From Corythucha ciliata (lineage: Eukaryota; Arthropoda; Insecta; Hemiptera; Tingidae), in contig CM075943.1 in NCBI GenBank assembly GCA_038030265.1, forward strand, positions 19,716,001 to 19,780,000: DNA of 64,000 nt, in the 5' to 3' direction. The notes under the pieces are model-generated. The model was not told the DNA's origin, did no database searches, and worked only from the letters and a program-made list of their open reading frames with translations. Numbering within the stretch: the first letter of the stretch is position 1; every line of letters begins with the position of its first letter. Positions 45,206 to 58,009 of the stretch are shown piece after piece. The translations under genes were made by a program, and so were the position numbers.

Positions 45206-46214
45206 CATTCAGCTGTTATTCAAGAGTGTATGTGAGTGTATAAAGCTATTTCTCCACTTTTGTGCCTTTTCGCGTGCGTCATAGCACGCGCTGTGCTGAC
45301 CCCAAGGAATGCGCTATTGCATGCCTCAAAAAGCTGGACGGATTTCAGATATTGCCTGCACAGATTAGACGCATGCGTGGTTGAAAGTTGAAAAGGCCTG
45401 TTGAATAAGGAAGAAACATAAAAAATAAAAATAGTTGGAAACATTTTTTTTTTTTTCGAAAGAAAATGCCTATATATGACCGAATAGAATATTAGTGTAA
45501 ATCTTTGATTTCGATTTAAAGTGAAATAATAAAACTTGCCTACTTTTGTTTTTGTTTCCTTAAACGGCTGGTCCGTGACTCTTGACGTAGTTAAGGCGTG
45601 TGATCCCTCCCAACCCTCCGCATCATGGCTGTTATCGTGTCTTGGCCCCTCTTAACCCTCCCATTTATCTCAAGTCCTATTGTTTGATTAGTGGGAAGCT
45701 ATTGTGATGGTTATGCGAATGCTGTTATTACGTTATGAGTCTATCTAGCCTATTTCAAATGGGCCCTGCAACCCAGGAGTTTTTAAAATTAATTAAAACA
45801 TGAAGGGCCTGATTTTCTTTGAACGGATCGTGTTTTCGTGAGTTTTGGTAACCAAGCTATGACGACAACATGATTTTGAAAAATCTGTTACTTCCACATT
45901 GAAAGAGGAAGACAAAAGCGCACAAGTGGAGACGTAGCTTAAGAGAGTGAGTGAATGAGATAAATAGAGAAAGAGGAAATCCGCCCTGAGAAAAACGCTG
46001 CTAACTGCGTGGTTACCGCCGGACGGCGCGTGGCCTCGTTTGTACACCGCAGGTCACCTACACTTGTAACAAACGTGATATAAGCTGAAGAATGAACTTG
46101 GCCGATTTTCTCAACTCCAGAGTAGGCCAGCGAGGTCTGTATGCGTCTAGGCTCTTTCCGTGGGCTTCTTGGCAATCGATTGTGTAGCCGCCGTCTGCGG
46201 GAATTGAGATTATA
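45206..46214. other. 1 kb without recognisable gene
   Basis: Includes a T-run at about 45446. Frames of 74-84 codons on the minus strand show no known domain. Confidence 0.4.
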
Positions 46215-46910
46215 GATATAGATCCGAAATTAGGGGTTTTTAAAGAGCCAAACCCATGAAATTGGTTTCATTAAAGGCCTCGCCACACCAAACGCGAACT
46301 GCCGCGCGGACTGGTCCGCTCGCGGAAAAACTATGGTAACGGGGTATACCTCACCCACGTTGTCATGGTTTTCTAGCGAGCGGACCAGTCCGCGCGGCAG
46401 TTCGCGTTTGGTGTGGCGAGGCCTTGAGTCACATGCGCGAGAACCGTTTTTTCAAGTGATATAAACCCCAAGAAATGAGGAGCCAGGCCTGTTAAATTAG
46501 TTTATAAGTGAGACAAACTCATAAACTTTATTTTTTACAGAGCCAAATCTGCAAAATTGGGTTTTACGTGCGCCGTATTCGTGAATTTATAATTTTTGAA
46601 AAGCCAAACTCATGAAATTGTGGTTTTCAATTATCAAACCCTGCGAAATTGGTTCTTTGAAGGGCTAAAGCCGGGAAATTTGATTTATTCAGAGATGAAT
46701 CCACGAGAACAGGGTTTTCCACAGCTGTAAAACCCCGTAAAATGGGTTCTTGAGCGATCCAACCACTCGAATTTTGTTTTCTGAAGAGCGAAGTCGGTGA
46801 AATCGTGGTGTACAATTACTCCGCGAAATTGCGTGTGTGTTTTTTCAGTGACCGAAGCCTGCGATATTGGTTTTTTGAGGAGCCAACAAATCCCACTATG
46901 AACGTCAAAA
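46215..46910 (+). repeat. Degenerate tandem repeat, family C, host of a MITE
   Basis: About 16 units (GCCAAACCCATGAAATTGGT, AATTATCAAACCCTGCGAAA) surround the GC-rich hairpin element at 46274-46425, which interrupts the array. Confidence 0.65.
46274..46425. mobile_element. Hairpin MITE with 50-bp perfect inverted repeats
   Basis: The arms 46274-46323 and 46376-46425 are identical over 50 bp when one is reversed, beginning AAGGCCTCGCCACACCAAAC. The interior is about 52 bp. The flanks (TTA left, GAG right) do not form a clear target duplication. Perfect arms in such diverged surroundings suggest a recent arrival or gene-conversion-like repair. Confidence 0.85.
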
Positions 46911-49900
46911 TGCCACACTATATACGCCCCTGAGCGTGGTCCATAGCTTGTGAATTATGCCTACAGATAGGCAAAATTTCCTCTAAATACGGCATGAGTA
47001 GAGTGGTTGTTAGGGGGGGGGGGTGTAATAAAACAGAATCTCTGCAGAGCCTCTTGCTCCCCTCTCGTCTCCCCATGCATGACTTTATCACAAAAATAAT
47101 TCCTTTGCTATTATTCTTGAGTACCTATAACAGTAAAATATTCAAGAGTTATAAATAGAGTCAAGAGAAGACATTTCGATGCTGTTAGTAAAAAAGGTGA
47201 TTTCGCCGTTAATTGTTCAATAGACACCTCTCAAGATACAATTTTATTCACTAAAGCATTCTCTTTTAGAGATGGTGATCACTTTAAGTATAGAGGAGCA
47301 CGCTGGTGACAATCACACAGTTCGAGGACAGTTAATTTGGCATAGGAAGCTGTTCTTTTTAGTTAAATTACGCAACTTGAAGCTCCAGACAGTGCTATGC
47401 TAAGTCAGCCTCTGCCACTGATCATTCACATTCAGAGTCTCTTCCGTGCCAGTGAGGAGCCTCCGTCACTGACCTGAAATTACTGATGAAGCCGGCGCGG
47501 CGAGTACAATATTTTAAATACGGTTTCACGGGGGGTGGGGGTTTCGGGCTAAACAATCTGATTCTGTGACTTTTTAGTTGTTATCATGTACAGAAAGAGA
47601 CTTTGGATGAGGAACTTAAACGTTTCACATAGCCAAGCGCGCAGTCACAGTTTCCTCCTGCAAGACCAAACACGTTGTTAATGAGCCAGATGGCGGACAA
47701 AGGGACTATGCGAAGGCGTCGGGGGGGGGGGGGGGAGGACCAATAGCGTATATTACACATAAAATAAAGCGCGCTAAATAAATAAACCAGCTAAGCGCGC
47801 AACAGCAGCGACGTCGAAAAAATAAAATAAAATAAGAGTAATTATTCAGTGAGTCAGTAGGTTTAAATGAACGTGAATTTATTGAACGACGAACAATGTT
47901 TGACCTATACACAATGGAAACGAGTTGGTTGGGAATGGGTCGGTGATGATGGTAGGGGGGGTAGGTGTGCGGCGAGGGGGATGAGGCGACCTTTGCATGA
48001 ACTTAAAACTGTGGGTTGCGTGCCAAGTATAAAAAACACTAAACAGATCCTTCCTCTAATTTTACCTTTTCACGGCGAAGAATCTGGGATTTTAAAAAAG
48101 AAGTCGACCGCGCGGTGGAAGGGGAGGAGGGGGTGGAGTACCTACTCACAAATATTTTTACGGGCTCCTTTTTGATTCGCACAGAGAGAAAAAGGAAGGG
48201 TCGAGGCGACAGACGATTTTTTTATTTTATTTTATTGGTGAGAGTCCTTGCGGTCAATTAGATTGAAAACTTTCTCAATAGACACAACTTGGAAGCAATT
48301 GAAACGATTAATTGCCAATCAAAATCTATCAAGAGCTCTGCTTTAGCCGTTTCTATATGTACGTGGCTAACTTGACGAAATTGAAAGCGTTTGATTTGAA
48401 TTCCAACAAATTCCCGCTGTGGGAGAGGGGTGGGGGATATTTTATGCATTCACAAACTATAGCAGCAGCGCTGGTTTTTTTTTATGGAGGAAAAAAAATC
48501 GGAAATGCTTCCGTGATCAATCCGCGCCTAATTAGATAGTGTGCGGGCAAAAAGGGGTATACTACACCACACATACAGACACAAAAAAAGGGAGCGAGAT
48601 GAGGGTTGAAAACACGCCAAAGGGTGATGCGACGGTGGAAAAAGGGTATAAAGGGGGTTGACGGTGTGTTGTAGGCGGAAGAGGAAGTGAGAAGTGGTGT
48701 TTTCCCACGAATCCCCCATATTAGAAGGGCGAAGCTACCGCAGATATGTGGGACAACTGTTGATTGTTTACCCCGCGCTTTGGTTCCCACCGAAATACCT
48801 CCCCCGCAGGAAATAAGGAACAGATTATCCACAACCTGCCTCGCTTAATTTCTGTGTTTAGGGAACTGATTCACATAGAGCTATCCATATGAGTGAGTGT
48901 GAATGGAAGAACATCGTAAAAAAAAGGAAGAGGCTGGCGGGAATGGTTTGTCAGACCCCCACCCCCCACCATCCATAGTCACTAAAAGGAAATTTGAGAG
49001 CCCGTCAGGCTTCTTATATGTATAACCGAAATGTCTCAATTATAAAATGATCCATTAAAAAAAGTTGTTTTTGTTAAAAAGTCAGAAATTAGAGTAACCG
49101 TGAAAACTAACCCAGGTGGCTGGTTTCGTATACAAAAGAAACGCCCTGAGGGTCCAGGTCGGGGCCCGAGCCTTTCATCTGCCCTTCCTTCAACAGAAAT
49201 TTTTAAAGATCTCTCCATTAAAGAATGAGCGATGCGCCCACCTTGTGATTGTACCTAACAAGAAGATAACATGCTACTCCTCCCCCGACAAACTCAACAA
49301 GAAAGGGACGTCATTTCTGGGGCGGTTGGGGGGGGGGGCTTTATTGTTATAGACGGCTCGTGACAACTTTGTAATTTAAAGGTTTTAACACGCGTCGTCT
49401 TTCAATTTCTTCCAAAATTTTAAGGGGCCTGACGGTTTCCTCTAACGGAAAATGATCCAATTTCCAAAGAAGAAAGGCCCGACGGGCGAGCAAAGAAAAC
49501 AAACGGCGCGCTACAATTTGCTTTCACAACAACCCCACCATCATGTATTGCGAGGACGCCTCGTTTTACTAGATCCAATATCGTTCTGATTTTCACCTCA
49601 TTCGCAATCACAAAGCTTTTCTTTTATACGAACCCCCACCCCATCACCAACCACTGAAACCCTCAATATCGAACTCGATTTTCACCCCTCCCCCCGGCCC
49701 GCGGTGCAATCAGCTCTTGTTCAAACCGTGCATGGCTAAACTTGTTTGACGTTTTATTGCGTTGAATTCATCGATGGAAACAATTTTTGGGGTTCGTTCA
49801 CCGTCTTGAATGTCCTAATTGTAACAAATTAGGCATTCACTCGTCAGTAAAAATACAAAAAAACACCCCCACAAGTTAACTTTTATGCGGGTTTGCTTCA

Positions 49901-50475
49901 TTTTTCACACTCCACGCCCCGAAATGAGAGAAGGGCTTCGTTCCGTTCATTACACATTTTCTCCCTTCCCAGTTAATTTAAACGGTGGCATTGAAAGCAA
50001 TGACTAAACATCGAGTTACTTCTTATGGAAACGAAAAAAATGGCTTTGTTACATTTTTTTTTTTTTTTTAATTCTTTGTACGCTGTTAAAGTTCGATTGA
50101 TCGACCCACATTTCCATATCCTTGGGCACAGGATGAGGAATGATATGAATCAAGTGGGTGGTTTATACATGGATATATGAATACACAAGTGTAACATATA
50201 CATTCTCGTGAATTTTAAAGCATGAGAGGGCTTTAAAATGAGCATGAGATTCCTATGGCAAAGTGAAAACGACGTTAAAACATTTTTAGACAACGCAGGG
50301 GCGTTCGTGGAAAGATTTTGAAGACGAGTGTGTGGTTAATTGAATTTCGAACAGCGTACACTCGTGTCACACCACCGCGAGGTGTGTGACCTCGCGCCTT
50401 CAATGGGGGGGGGGAGGGGTCATTCTCCAAGAAACGGGCCAGCCTTGGCCCTTGTAGCCCCTCCCTTACATCCAC
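46911..50475. other. 3.6 kb without recognisable gene
   Basis: Single-copy-looking DNA with G tracts at 47013-47023, 47721-47735 (15 G), 49328-49338 and 50405-50414. A CGCGAGGT/ACCTCGCG hairpin lies near 50377-50397. Frames of 100-116 codons at 47.9-48.2 and 48.5-48.8 kb match no family known to me. Confidence 0.45.
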
Positions 50476-51046
50476 CACTCGCCAAATCGCGAAGTTTGTG
50501 ATTTGGGAGAGCCAAATCTATGACTCATCTTTTAATCTTGGAAATTGTCAATTTCGACTCCACAAAGGAGTCTGCAGAGTCCCGGAACCATAACAAAATT
50601 AATCTCTGACCACAAAAAAGATCCGATCTTAAAAAAAGCTGCAAAGCACAACACAATCAACAATAACAAAGCAAACACAAGTAAATACAATAAAACTCTA
50701 AATACAGAAGAGCTCCAAAAACCACACACAAAAGTCCAAAACTGCCCAATAGCTCCAACCATAAGAAAGCCTCAACCACAAAAATGGTCCAACAACAAGA
50801 AGCAATTTCCAACCTCAAAACGGCAGAATATAATTAATTTCTCTCATGAACTGTGAACTGCCTAGATTTGTTAATGATGGGCAAATAGTACAAAATTTAT
50901 GTGATTCGGTCGTATACCTGCGGAAATCTATCGCGATTAAAGGCAGATACTTTATGGCCAGGAAATTGCACAGCCCCTGGCTGTGAGATGACTGTATTTT
51001 GCCGGCTTTGTGACCCCCAAAAGTATTCGAAATATGTGGCAGGCCA
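50476..51046. other. Short family C remnant, then A/C-rich DNA
   Basis: One or two family C units lie at about 50480-50560 (GCGAAGTTTGTGATTTGGGAGAGCC, only partly conserved). The next 300 bp are rich in ACAA/CAAA words on the plus strand with no repeat period that I can define. The 103-codon Lys/Asn/Thr-rich frame follows this composition. Confidence 0.4.
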
Positions 51047-51150
51047 CAGCGTTGCCAACTGTAATTTTGCTTTTCAAGACAAGCTGGAAATTCTGTTGGA
51101 AATCCGTCAAAATGTACTTCATACCGTTAAAAATCTGTCAAATAAGTAAT
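51047..51150 (+). repeat. Dispersed repeat G, copy 2
   Basis: Starts CAGCGTTGCCAACTGTAATT and contains GTTGGAAATCCGTCAAAATG and AAAAATCTGTCAAATAAG, which match the general pattern of the copy at 2.88 kb. Confidence 0.5.
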
Positions 51151-51279
51151 AATCAGTAGCGTGCGGAAGGGGCGGACAGACAGGGGGCCTCTCTTCAGAG
51201 GAGTCTTGAGAAAAGCTTAATGATTAAAAAATAGAGATTTTTAGTTTTTATGTTTATATGTATTTAGGAAAAAAATTAC

Positions 51280-52210
51280 GATAAAAGCGCACATTCGAGT
51301 CTAAAATTGAGAAAACCCGCTGGAGCACTGTTCATGTGGCAAGCTCGCTGTTACAATTGATAAAAAGCGGTAATTCATTACCTAAAGTGAGACTAATCGC
51401 TCGTTCGCGGCTAAAATGAAGAAAACGTCGATTAAAGGAAAAAAAAATCAAGAAAACGCCAACTCGTAGTTTCTGGGAAGACTCTTTATGGTTGTAGATG
51501 AGAATTCATGACTGAAAAAAAACAACAAAAAAAACGTTAATTCGTTGTTAAAATATCACAGGTAACATGAAGAAATAACTCTTATTTGCAGCTAAAATTA
51601 AGAAAAAATGTCAGTTTGTGTGTAGAATTAGAAAAAAACTAATTTGTGGTTACTCGATGGAATTTAAAGGACATAATTGGGGAAAAATCATGGTGGCGAG
51701 GGGCGGTGAGGGGAAGGCTCTTATATACGGATAAAATGTAGAAAAAACGCTAATGTGCTGTTTTTGGAGGCAAGTCCACGGCTAAAATCAAGAAAAATTG
51801 CTAATTCGCAGCACAGCTTGACAAAAACGCTATAGTTTGCGGCAAAATCGAGAAAAATGACAATTTAGGGTTTCTGGAGACAACTTCTTGGCTGTAGATG
51901 AAATAAAGCGCAAATTCTTGAAATAAAGAGAAAATGCGTTCATTCGCGGCTAAAATTGATTTAAGCATGGACAACTGAATTGAAACAACTGAAAATTGAG
52001 ACAAAGCGCTGGTTCTATCGGTTAAAATAGAAATAGTTGCTCATTCGAGGCTAGACTGAGGCATTCGCAATAATTTATGGTTTCTATAGATTAAGTTTCA
52101 TGACCAAAATATTTTAAAAAGCTCTAATTTGCGGCTAAAGACGAGAAAATACGTCAATTCACGACTAAAATATATAAAAGTGTTCGTGCGCAGCTAAATT
52201 TCAGTTGTCC
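51280..52210 (+). repeat. Degenerate tandem repeat, family A
   Basis: About 30 units. Three carry the CTGG(A/G)(G/A)-type variant, near 51462, 51751 (TTTTTGGAGGCAAGTCCACG) and 51871 (TTTCTGGAGACAACTTCTTG). Confidence 0.7.
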
Positions 52211-52309
52211 ATGCTGCATCTATACTCATACCGCACGTGCACTTTATCCCCTTCAATTGTGTCCAAAAGTATTTAAATAGAAATATATGTATATAGAAAA
52301 TATAATATA

Positions 52310-52412
52310 GTTGAAAATCTTTGAGTGATTCCGAAACTCTGTTTTAAAAAATCCGCTATCCTTGAGGCTGGCGGAAAATCAGATCCGACGGGAAATCCGT
52401 CATGCTGACGAC
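52310..52412 (-). repeat. Dispersed repeat G, copy 3
   Basis: On the minus strand it begins CAGCGTCGTCAGCATGACGG and ends AAAACAGAGTTTCGGAATCA, an ending shared with the copy at 59.48-59.62 kb (AAAACAGAATTTAGGAATCG). The family therefore has a constant start and a constant end about 100-140 bp apart. Confidence 0.6.
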
Positions 52413-55400
52413 GCTGTAAGGCAGACACGAACTGAAATAACCATTTTATCCCATAAAAATGATCAGGAAATAATAGTAATAAAGGCGGGGTTTTCGGTCA
52501 GAGTTGACTCTATATATTGGGACAGAAATGAGAAATTTACGTTTTACCCGCAAAACAGCCGGTTCCTGGCTGTCAAACAACCGTTTTTGAGGGGCGGAAG
52601 TACAAGCATTCATTTTGTTGGGCTGAATTTCTTGTTTCGAAGCTGAGTCTGAGCTAAATTTCCATTAATTGGAACTCACATACATTTTTAGGGGATGACA
52701 TTTTGTTCGGGGAATCATTTTCTAACTAGAAGATCAATTTTTTTTTGTTCAATCTGTTTATTCGTGCTGTTTGAACAGCCATCACGCTTCCCTTTTGGAG
52801 GCAACATTTTCGCTTACAGGGCGTAATATTTAGTGTCTTATGGCTACCAAAATCGTGTTCAATGGTGCTAAATGGTAAAGGTTCGTCGCCAAATGGATGT
52901 GGTTATGATGGCAAGAACGACAGTTAGATTATGACTGATGTGTAGTCTGTCGGCCTCAGTTCACCGACGTTATTCATCCTTTCAGTGATGATCGAGTCTC
53001 TCTAACCGTGAGTGAAGCAGAAAAAACCACACACACAAAAACGATGACTTTGAGATGCGAAATGTCCAGTGAAATCGTGCTGAAGGTAAAAAGGAAGTTT
53101 TTCAAAATACAGCTTTCTTGTTTAACACCCCTGCGCACTCCCCTCTTCTTTTTTTATAGTCATAACATCCCTGTTGAAAAGATTCAGTACTCGCAATGTT
53201 CACGCCTTCCTACTTTAACCTTTTTATTTCACCTTCCTTTTGTCCCAATATTGGATTTCTTGTTAATAATATTTGGCTTCAATAAATACGGAAACGGTCA
53301 AAAGTCAAGTAGGGAGAGATTTCCCTGGGATCTTCTCATAAGCTTTCTCCCCTTTTACTCTTCCCTTGAATTCACAATAGCCCCTTGTTGCTTATTATAC
53401 AGTCAACCTATGCATATGAGTGTGGAAGTCCCCGAAAATCCCACAAAAACGATGGAAAGGGTGGGGCCGGGCAGGTTTATAGAGAGAAACTTTTTCCATA
53501 TTTTAGGTAAGAGAAACAGAGAGAAGGAGAAAACCTCGGTTCCCATGATGACCCCCACCTGGCTTTATTGTGTGCGGTATTCATGAAGGGGGGGTCACTT
53601 GCAACGATGCAGATTTTAAGAAAGAGGGAGACAAAAAAAAGTGTATATCTCCCCCATTCTTCAGCTTTTCTGGTCAAGCGACACGGAAACGATTCGATGG
53701 GACAATGTTTTTGAATCAGAAACACTTTATGTATGGATAGAGGCATTGCAAATTTGTTTAAAATGTAGAAGTTTCCTTTTTTCTTTAGTTTACTCTTCGG
53801 ATTTGTCAGAATACAAATTTAAAAAAAAAATGATTTTCAAGAAGAATAGGAGTTTCTGGTTCGTCATGTTCAATAGTTTTAAGTTTTAACTTTATTAATT
53901 TGTTTGAGGGAGAGACAAAAAAAGCCTTTGCGTGTACAATTGAAAAAAAAATCCGCTTTAAAAGCATTCGCCTTCCCAACCACCCCTTTATTGCAGCAAT
54001 ATTCAAGAGACATTCATTTTAACGCTTTTACACTAACCCCCCAAGGTTTCGAGACCCATTTGCGGTAAGTGGGTGTACTCCTCTTCAACAGAACTGGATA
54101 GTGCATGGGGGGGGGGGTACAATCAGGCTAATGGGTAGGTGGTAGAAGGGGGAGTGAGAGGACCTCTAATTGTTCGCTCACTTTGTCTTGATAAACATCG
54201 CTTGGGATCATCCATTAATGACCAACCTCTTCTCCAAGCCCCCCCCCCCAAACTTCACCCACTCATAGCACCACACCTAATGATCAACAATCCACTTTTC
54301 GCGAGTTATACGCGAACTTTTTGACTCTCACCCTTCACCCTCCGCCAACCCCTCACCGTTCTTCCTAAGCTCATTCACGTCATTTTCAAGGGATGTTTGA
54401 CAGTTTTAGAAGAACTCTCACTCACCATCGCACAATTTTTTGAATTCATAATGTATTCATTAATTTCTCGCATAGAAATTTCAACAATGCTGGTGAAAAT
54501 CCCCAGACGTCTATATGTATAGTTTGTCATTTCCAGGATTAAGTAGAAGTCTCGTAGATTCTTTCGTCCGGCGAGGGGAGCAGGTGGCCCTGTTGAACGT
54601 TTCCCACAGACGAACCCCTCCCCTCCCACCAACCACCAAACATTGGTCCACTAAACAATGCTCACGCAATCCTATTAGAGGGACACACAATTTCCGTCCA
54701 TAGCACTGCGTCTTTATGGTACGTATGAATAGCCAGATTATCCTGATATAGTAAGAAGTGTGAAGAGGTGTGGGGTGGGAGTTAGAAAGGAATGAGGAAG
54801 TTTTGTCGTTGAATTTAGCTTTCGTCTACTGATGAATTGACGGTTTTTCCTCGCTGAATTGACGGCAATTACAGGCGGTTGTGAGCTATCGTAACTATAA
54901 AGAACCTTCTTGTGCGCTCAAATCGATGATATACGCCACTTAAATAAACATGCCCCATTCAGTCCTCTTCATTTGCATAATTTTATGACCTAATAAATAT
55001 GCAACGGGAAGACTAACCCCTGAGGGACGTTTCTCGACGCTTTGCGTACGATTTGAAAATAAGAAAAAATAAATGAAACGAATAAAATATCGCTCGCAGG
55101 CTACAGGCGACTAAAATATGGCTCTTAATATCGAACTTGATTAGTTTAAAAGCGTATATTTTATCACTTTCACCCCTCTCCATAGGGAGTAAAACACTTG
55201 ATAACATAAAAAACTGTGTAAATCTTCAGGATGATACTTTAACTGCCAGCAATAAAAGCTGTTTACGATTCCTTAAGGGACGTGCTCGAGATATACCGAA
55301 TGCGTACTTGTGCTCATACACCTGACTTGTATGACTTCTAAATAAATAATTTTTAAAAAAAGGTATTTTACGACTTTCGTGACCTCTCAAAGGGCGCAAT

Positions 55401-55625
55401 ATGGTTGCGGGGGGGGGGGGGTTGTGGTGTTTGTCGTGGCGATGGCGGCAATAGGGTGGTGAGAGCGACTTCTCTGCGTCGCCTTAATCTCATCAACATA
55501 AAGCAGTTAGGTAAACATTTGCAGGCTGTTTTATTTTTGTGGAGTGGATAACTTCCCTATGAGGGTGGTGTTGGAAAGAGGACAACTGAGGATGAAGTCA
55601 TTGACCCCACCCATTTCAATTTTCC
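52413..55625. other. 3.2 kb without recognisable gene
   Basis: Single-copy-looking DNA. G/C tracts lie at 54107-54117, 54239-54249 and 55409-55421. An octamer-like ATTTGCAT (54971-54978) lies 15 bp before AATATGCA. The 192-codon plus frame at 53008-53586 has no recognisable domain, is hydrophobic in its middle and shows no splice or start context I can defend. Confidence 0.45.
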
Positions 55626-55629
55626 ACAC

Positions 55630-56330
55630 GAACATGTTTCACTCAAGCAGACGCCGCAAATGCTCCAGGCAGACGATCATATTTGTAATCAGCTCCATGA
55701 AACCTTTTAAATAAGACAAGTCTCAGGACTATGGTCTTCCGGTTAATTAATTTACCTCTGCGCAGTTTGACTGGTCACTGAGGTCAAATGCCCCTGTCAG
55801 ACGATCATTTTCGTATTCAGCTACATAAAACCTGTTGAATAAGACCATTTTCAGGACTTCATTCTTCCGGTTAGTTAATAATATTCCTGATCTAGGGAGT
55901 TTGACTCGCCACCGAGGGCAAATGTTCCAGTCAGACGCCGGAAGACGATCGTATTTGTAATCGTCTTTAAAAAAGGTCAATTAAGGCCTGTTTCAGGGCT
56001 ATATACTTCCGGTTAATTAAAATTTCCCAAATTTTTATGTGAGTTTGACGAGCAACAGAGGGCCAATGCCCCAGGCACACGATCATATTCGTAATCAGCT
56101 CCATAAAACCTTCCGAATGAGACCAGTTTCAGGACTATGTTCTTCCGGTTAAATTCATACCCAAAATTGAGGACTTTGAGTAGCTATAAAATCCCTAGGC
56201 CCCAGGTACACTGATACAGCGTGGCAGACTCCCGGACTCGTGAATAGGGGGAGGGGGGGCATATGCCATAATTTTGCACACCATTCGTGACTGTGTTCTT
56301 CCGGTTGAATGGGACTGTCGCTCTCGGTCT
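55630..56330 (+). repeat. ~125-157-bp satellite monomers, forward block F1
   Basis: Five monomers, read from the anchor TTCCGGTTA at spacings of 128, 142, 135 and 157 bp. Each holds GCAGACGATCAT, then CAGCTCCATAAAACCT, GACCAGTTTCAGGACTATG, the anchor, and GAGTTTGAC...CACTGAGGGCAAATGCCCC. The block ends with GAATGGGACTGTCG. About 90 bp before the end the monomer is disrupted and carries a run of G. Confidence 0.85.
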
Positions 56331-56334
56331 ATAA

Positions 56335-57125
56335 TATATAAAAAGCTCTCATTCGTTGCTGTAATTGAGTAGGTAAATGCATTAATTCGCGTTTTTTCGA
56401 TGCAATTTCAAGACACAAATTGAGAAAAATTTGCGGATTGGGGTGTATAGACCGCGATGAAATTTAAAAAAGGTCTGAAACGCAAAAGGCATCAAGTGGA
56501 TTTTTTCATATCGGAGACCAACAATTTTTTCATCTCGAGATACGATCACATAGCTTCCCATACCTTCGGTATTCGAGAAAATAAAAAAACGCTAATGGCT
56601 TGCTCTTGGGGAAGGTCCACGGCTAATATTGAGGAAAAGTGCTAAGTCATATGGTTAAAAGTAGGAAAAAATGCAAATCCACGCCTTACAATGAGAAAAA
56701 CGGTAACTCGCGCGGCGAAAATGGAGAAATTGCGCAAATTATTGGCTAAAAAATGAGTAAAATCGATAATTCACCGTTGAAATTTAGGAAAAGTGCAAAT
56801 TCACGGTACCTGAAGGAAAATTCGGTTCAAATAGAGAAAAAGCGCTAATTCATGGTTAAAAGTGAATAAAAAAGGCTGATTTGATGCTGAAATGAAGAAA
56901 AACGTCAATCCGGAACTTAAAAAAAGGAAAACGCTCGAATGAATTACCTAGCGCGTATGGGAAAAGACACTCATTTTGCAGCTAAAATGAAAAAAAAAAC
57001 GCTAAATCGCAGCAAAAATGGAGAAAAATCGCTAATTCGTGGATAAAATTGAGAATAAATCGCAGATTCAGGGTTATAAGAGACCGATTTGGGGGTAAAA
57101 TCCAGAAAAAAAAAACGCTTATGTG
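56335..57125 (+). repeat. Degenerate tandem repeat, family A, between satellite blocks
   Basis: About 25 units (GCTAATTCGTGGATAAAATT, GCGCTAATTCATGGTTAAAA) with the variants CTTGGGGAAGGTCCACGG (about 56604) and GGTACCTGAAGG (about 56807). It forms the centre between oppositely oriented satellite blocks F1 and R. Confidence 0.7.
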
Positions 57126-57129
57126 CTGC

Positions 57130-58000
57130 TCTTGCCCCATATCCTATAGTTCGAGAGCTAGCAACAGTCCCATTCAACCGGCAGAACATAGTCATGAAAG
57201 CTGTGCAAAATGATAGCTTATGACCTCCTATTTACGAGTCTGGGAGTCTGCCTTGCCGTATCTGGGGCCTAAGGATTTTATAGCTAATTCAAGTCCTCAA
57301 TTTGGGACATGCGTTTAACCGGAAGAACATAGTCCTGAAACTGGTCTCATTCGAAAGGTTTTATGGAGATTACTACGAATATGATCGTCTGCCGCCGTCT
57401 GCCTGGGGCATTAGCCCACTGGGGCGTGTCACAATCACAAAATTCGGGAAATTCAAATTAACCGGAAGAACATAGTCCTGAAACCGGTCTCATTCGGTAG
57501 GTTTTGTGAAGATGATTACAAATATGATCGTCTGCTGGCACCTACTTGGGGCATTGGCCCTCGGTGGCCAGTCACACTCACTAAATTAGGGATAATAATT
57601 AACCGGATGAACGAAGACCGGAAAATGGTATTATGCAACAGGTTTTACGTAACTGTATACGAAAATGATTTTCTGCCAGGGCATTTGCCATCAGTGACCA
57701 GTCAAACCACACAAAGGGAAAATAATTAACCGGAAGATCATAGTCCTAAAGCTAGTCTCATTCGAAAGGTTTTGTGGAGCTGATTACTCATTTGATCGTC
57801 TCCCGGCGTCTGCCTGGGGCATTTGCCCTCCGTCTTTCGTCAAACTCACGAAATTTGGGGAATTCAAATTAACCGGAAGAACATAGTCCTGAAACTGGTC
57901 TCATTCGATAGGTTTTGTGAAGATGATTACAAATATGGACGTCTGCCGGCGTCGGCCAGGTGAATTTGTCCTCAATGAACAGTCAACCAGCGCGAGGGGA
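57130..58000 (-). repeat. ~125-145-bp satellite monomers, inverted block R
   Basis: Six monomers in reverse orientation, anchored on TAACCGGAA at spacings of 141, 143, 141, 127 and 143 bp. The block starts with CAACAGTCCCATTCAACCGG, the reverse of the F1 end. It meets the next forward block head-to-head at 57990-58020. Confidence 0.85.
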
Positions 58001-58009
58001 AATGGCTTC

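Noticed and set aside
53008..53586. 192-codon plus-strand open frame
   Set aside because: No domain, signal peptide or start context could be defended. A single frame of this size is plausible by chance in 64 kb of such sequence.
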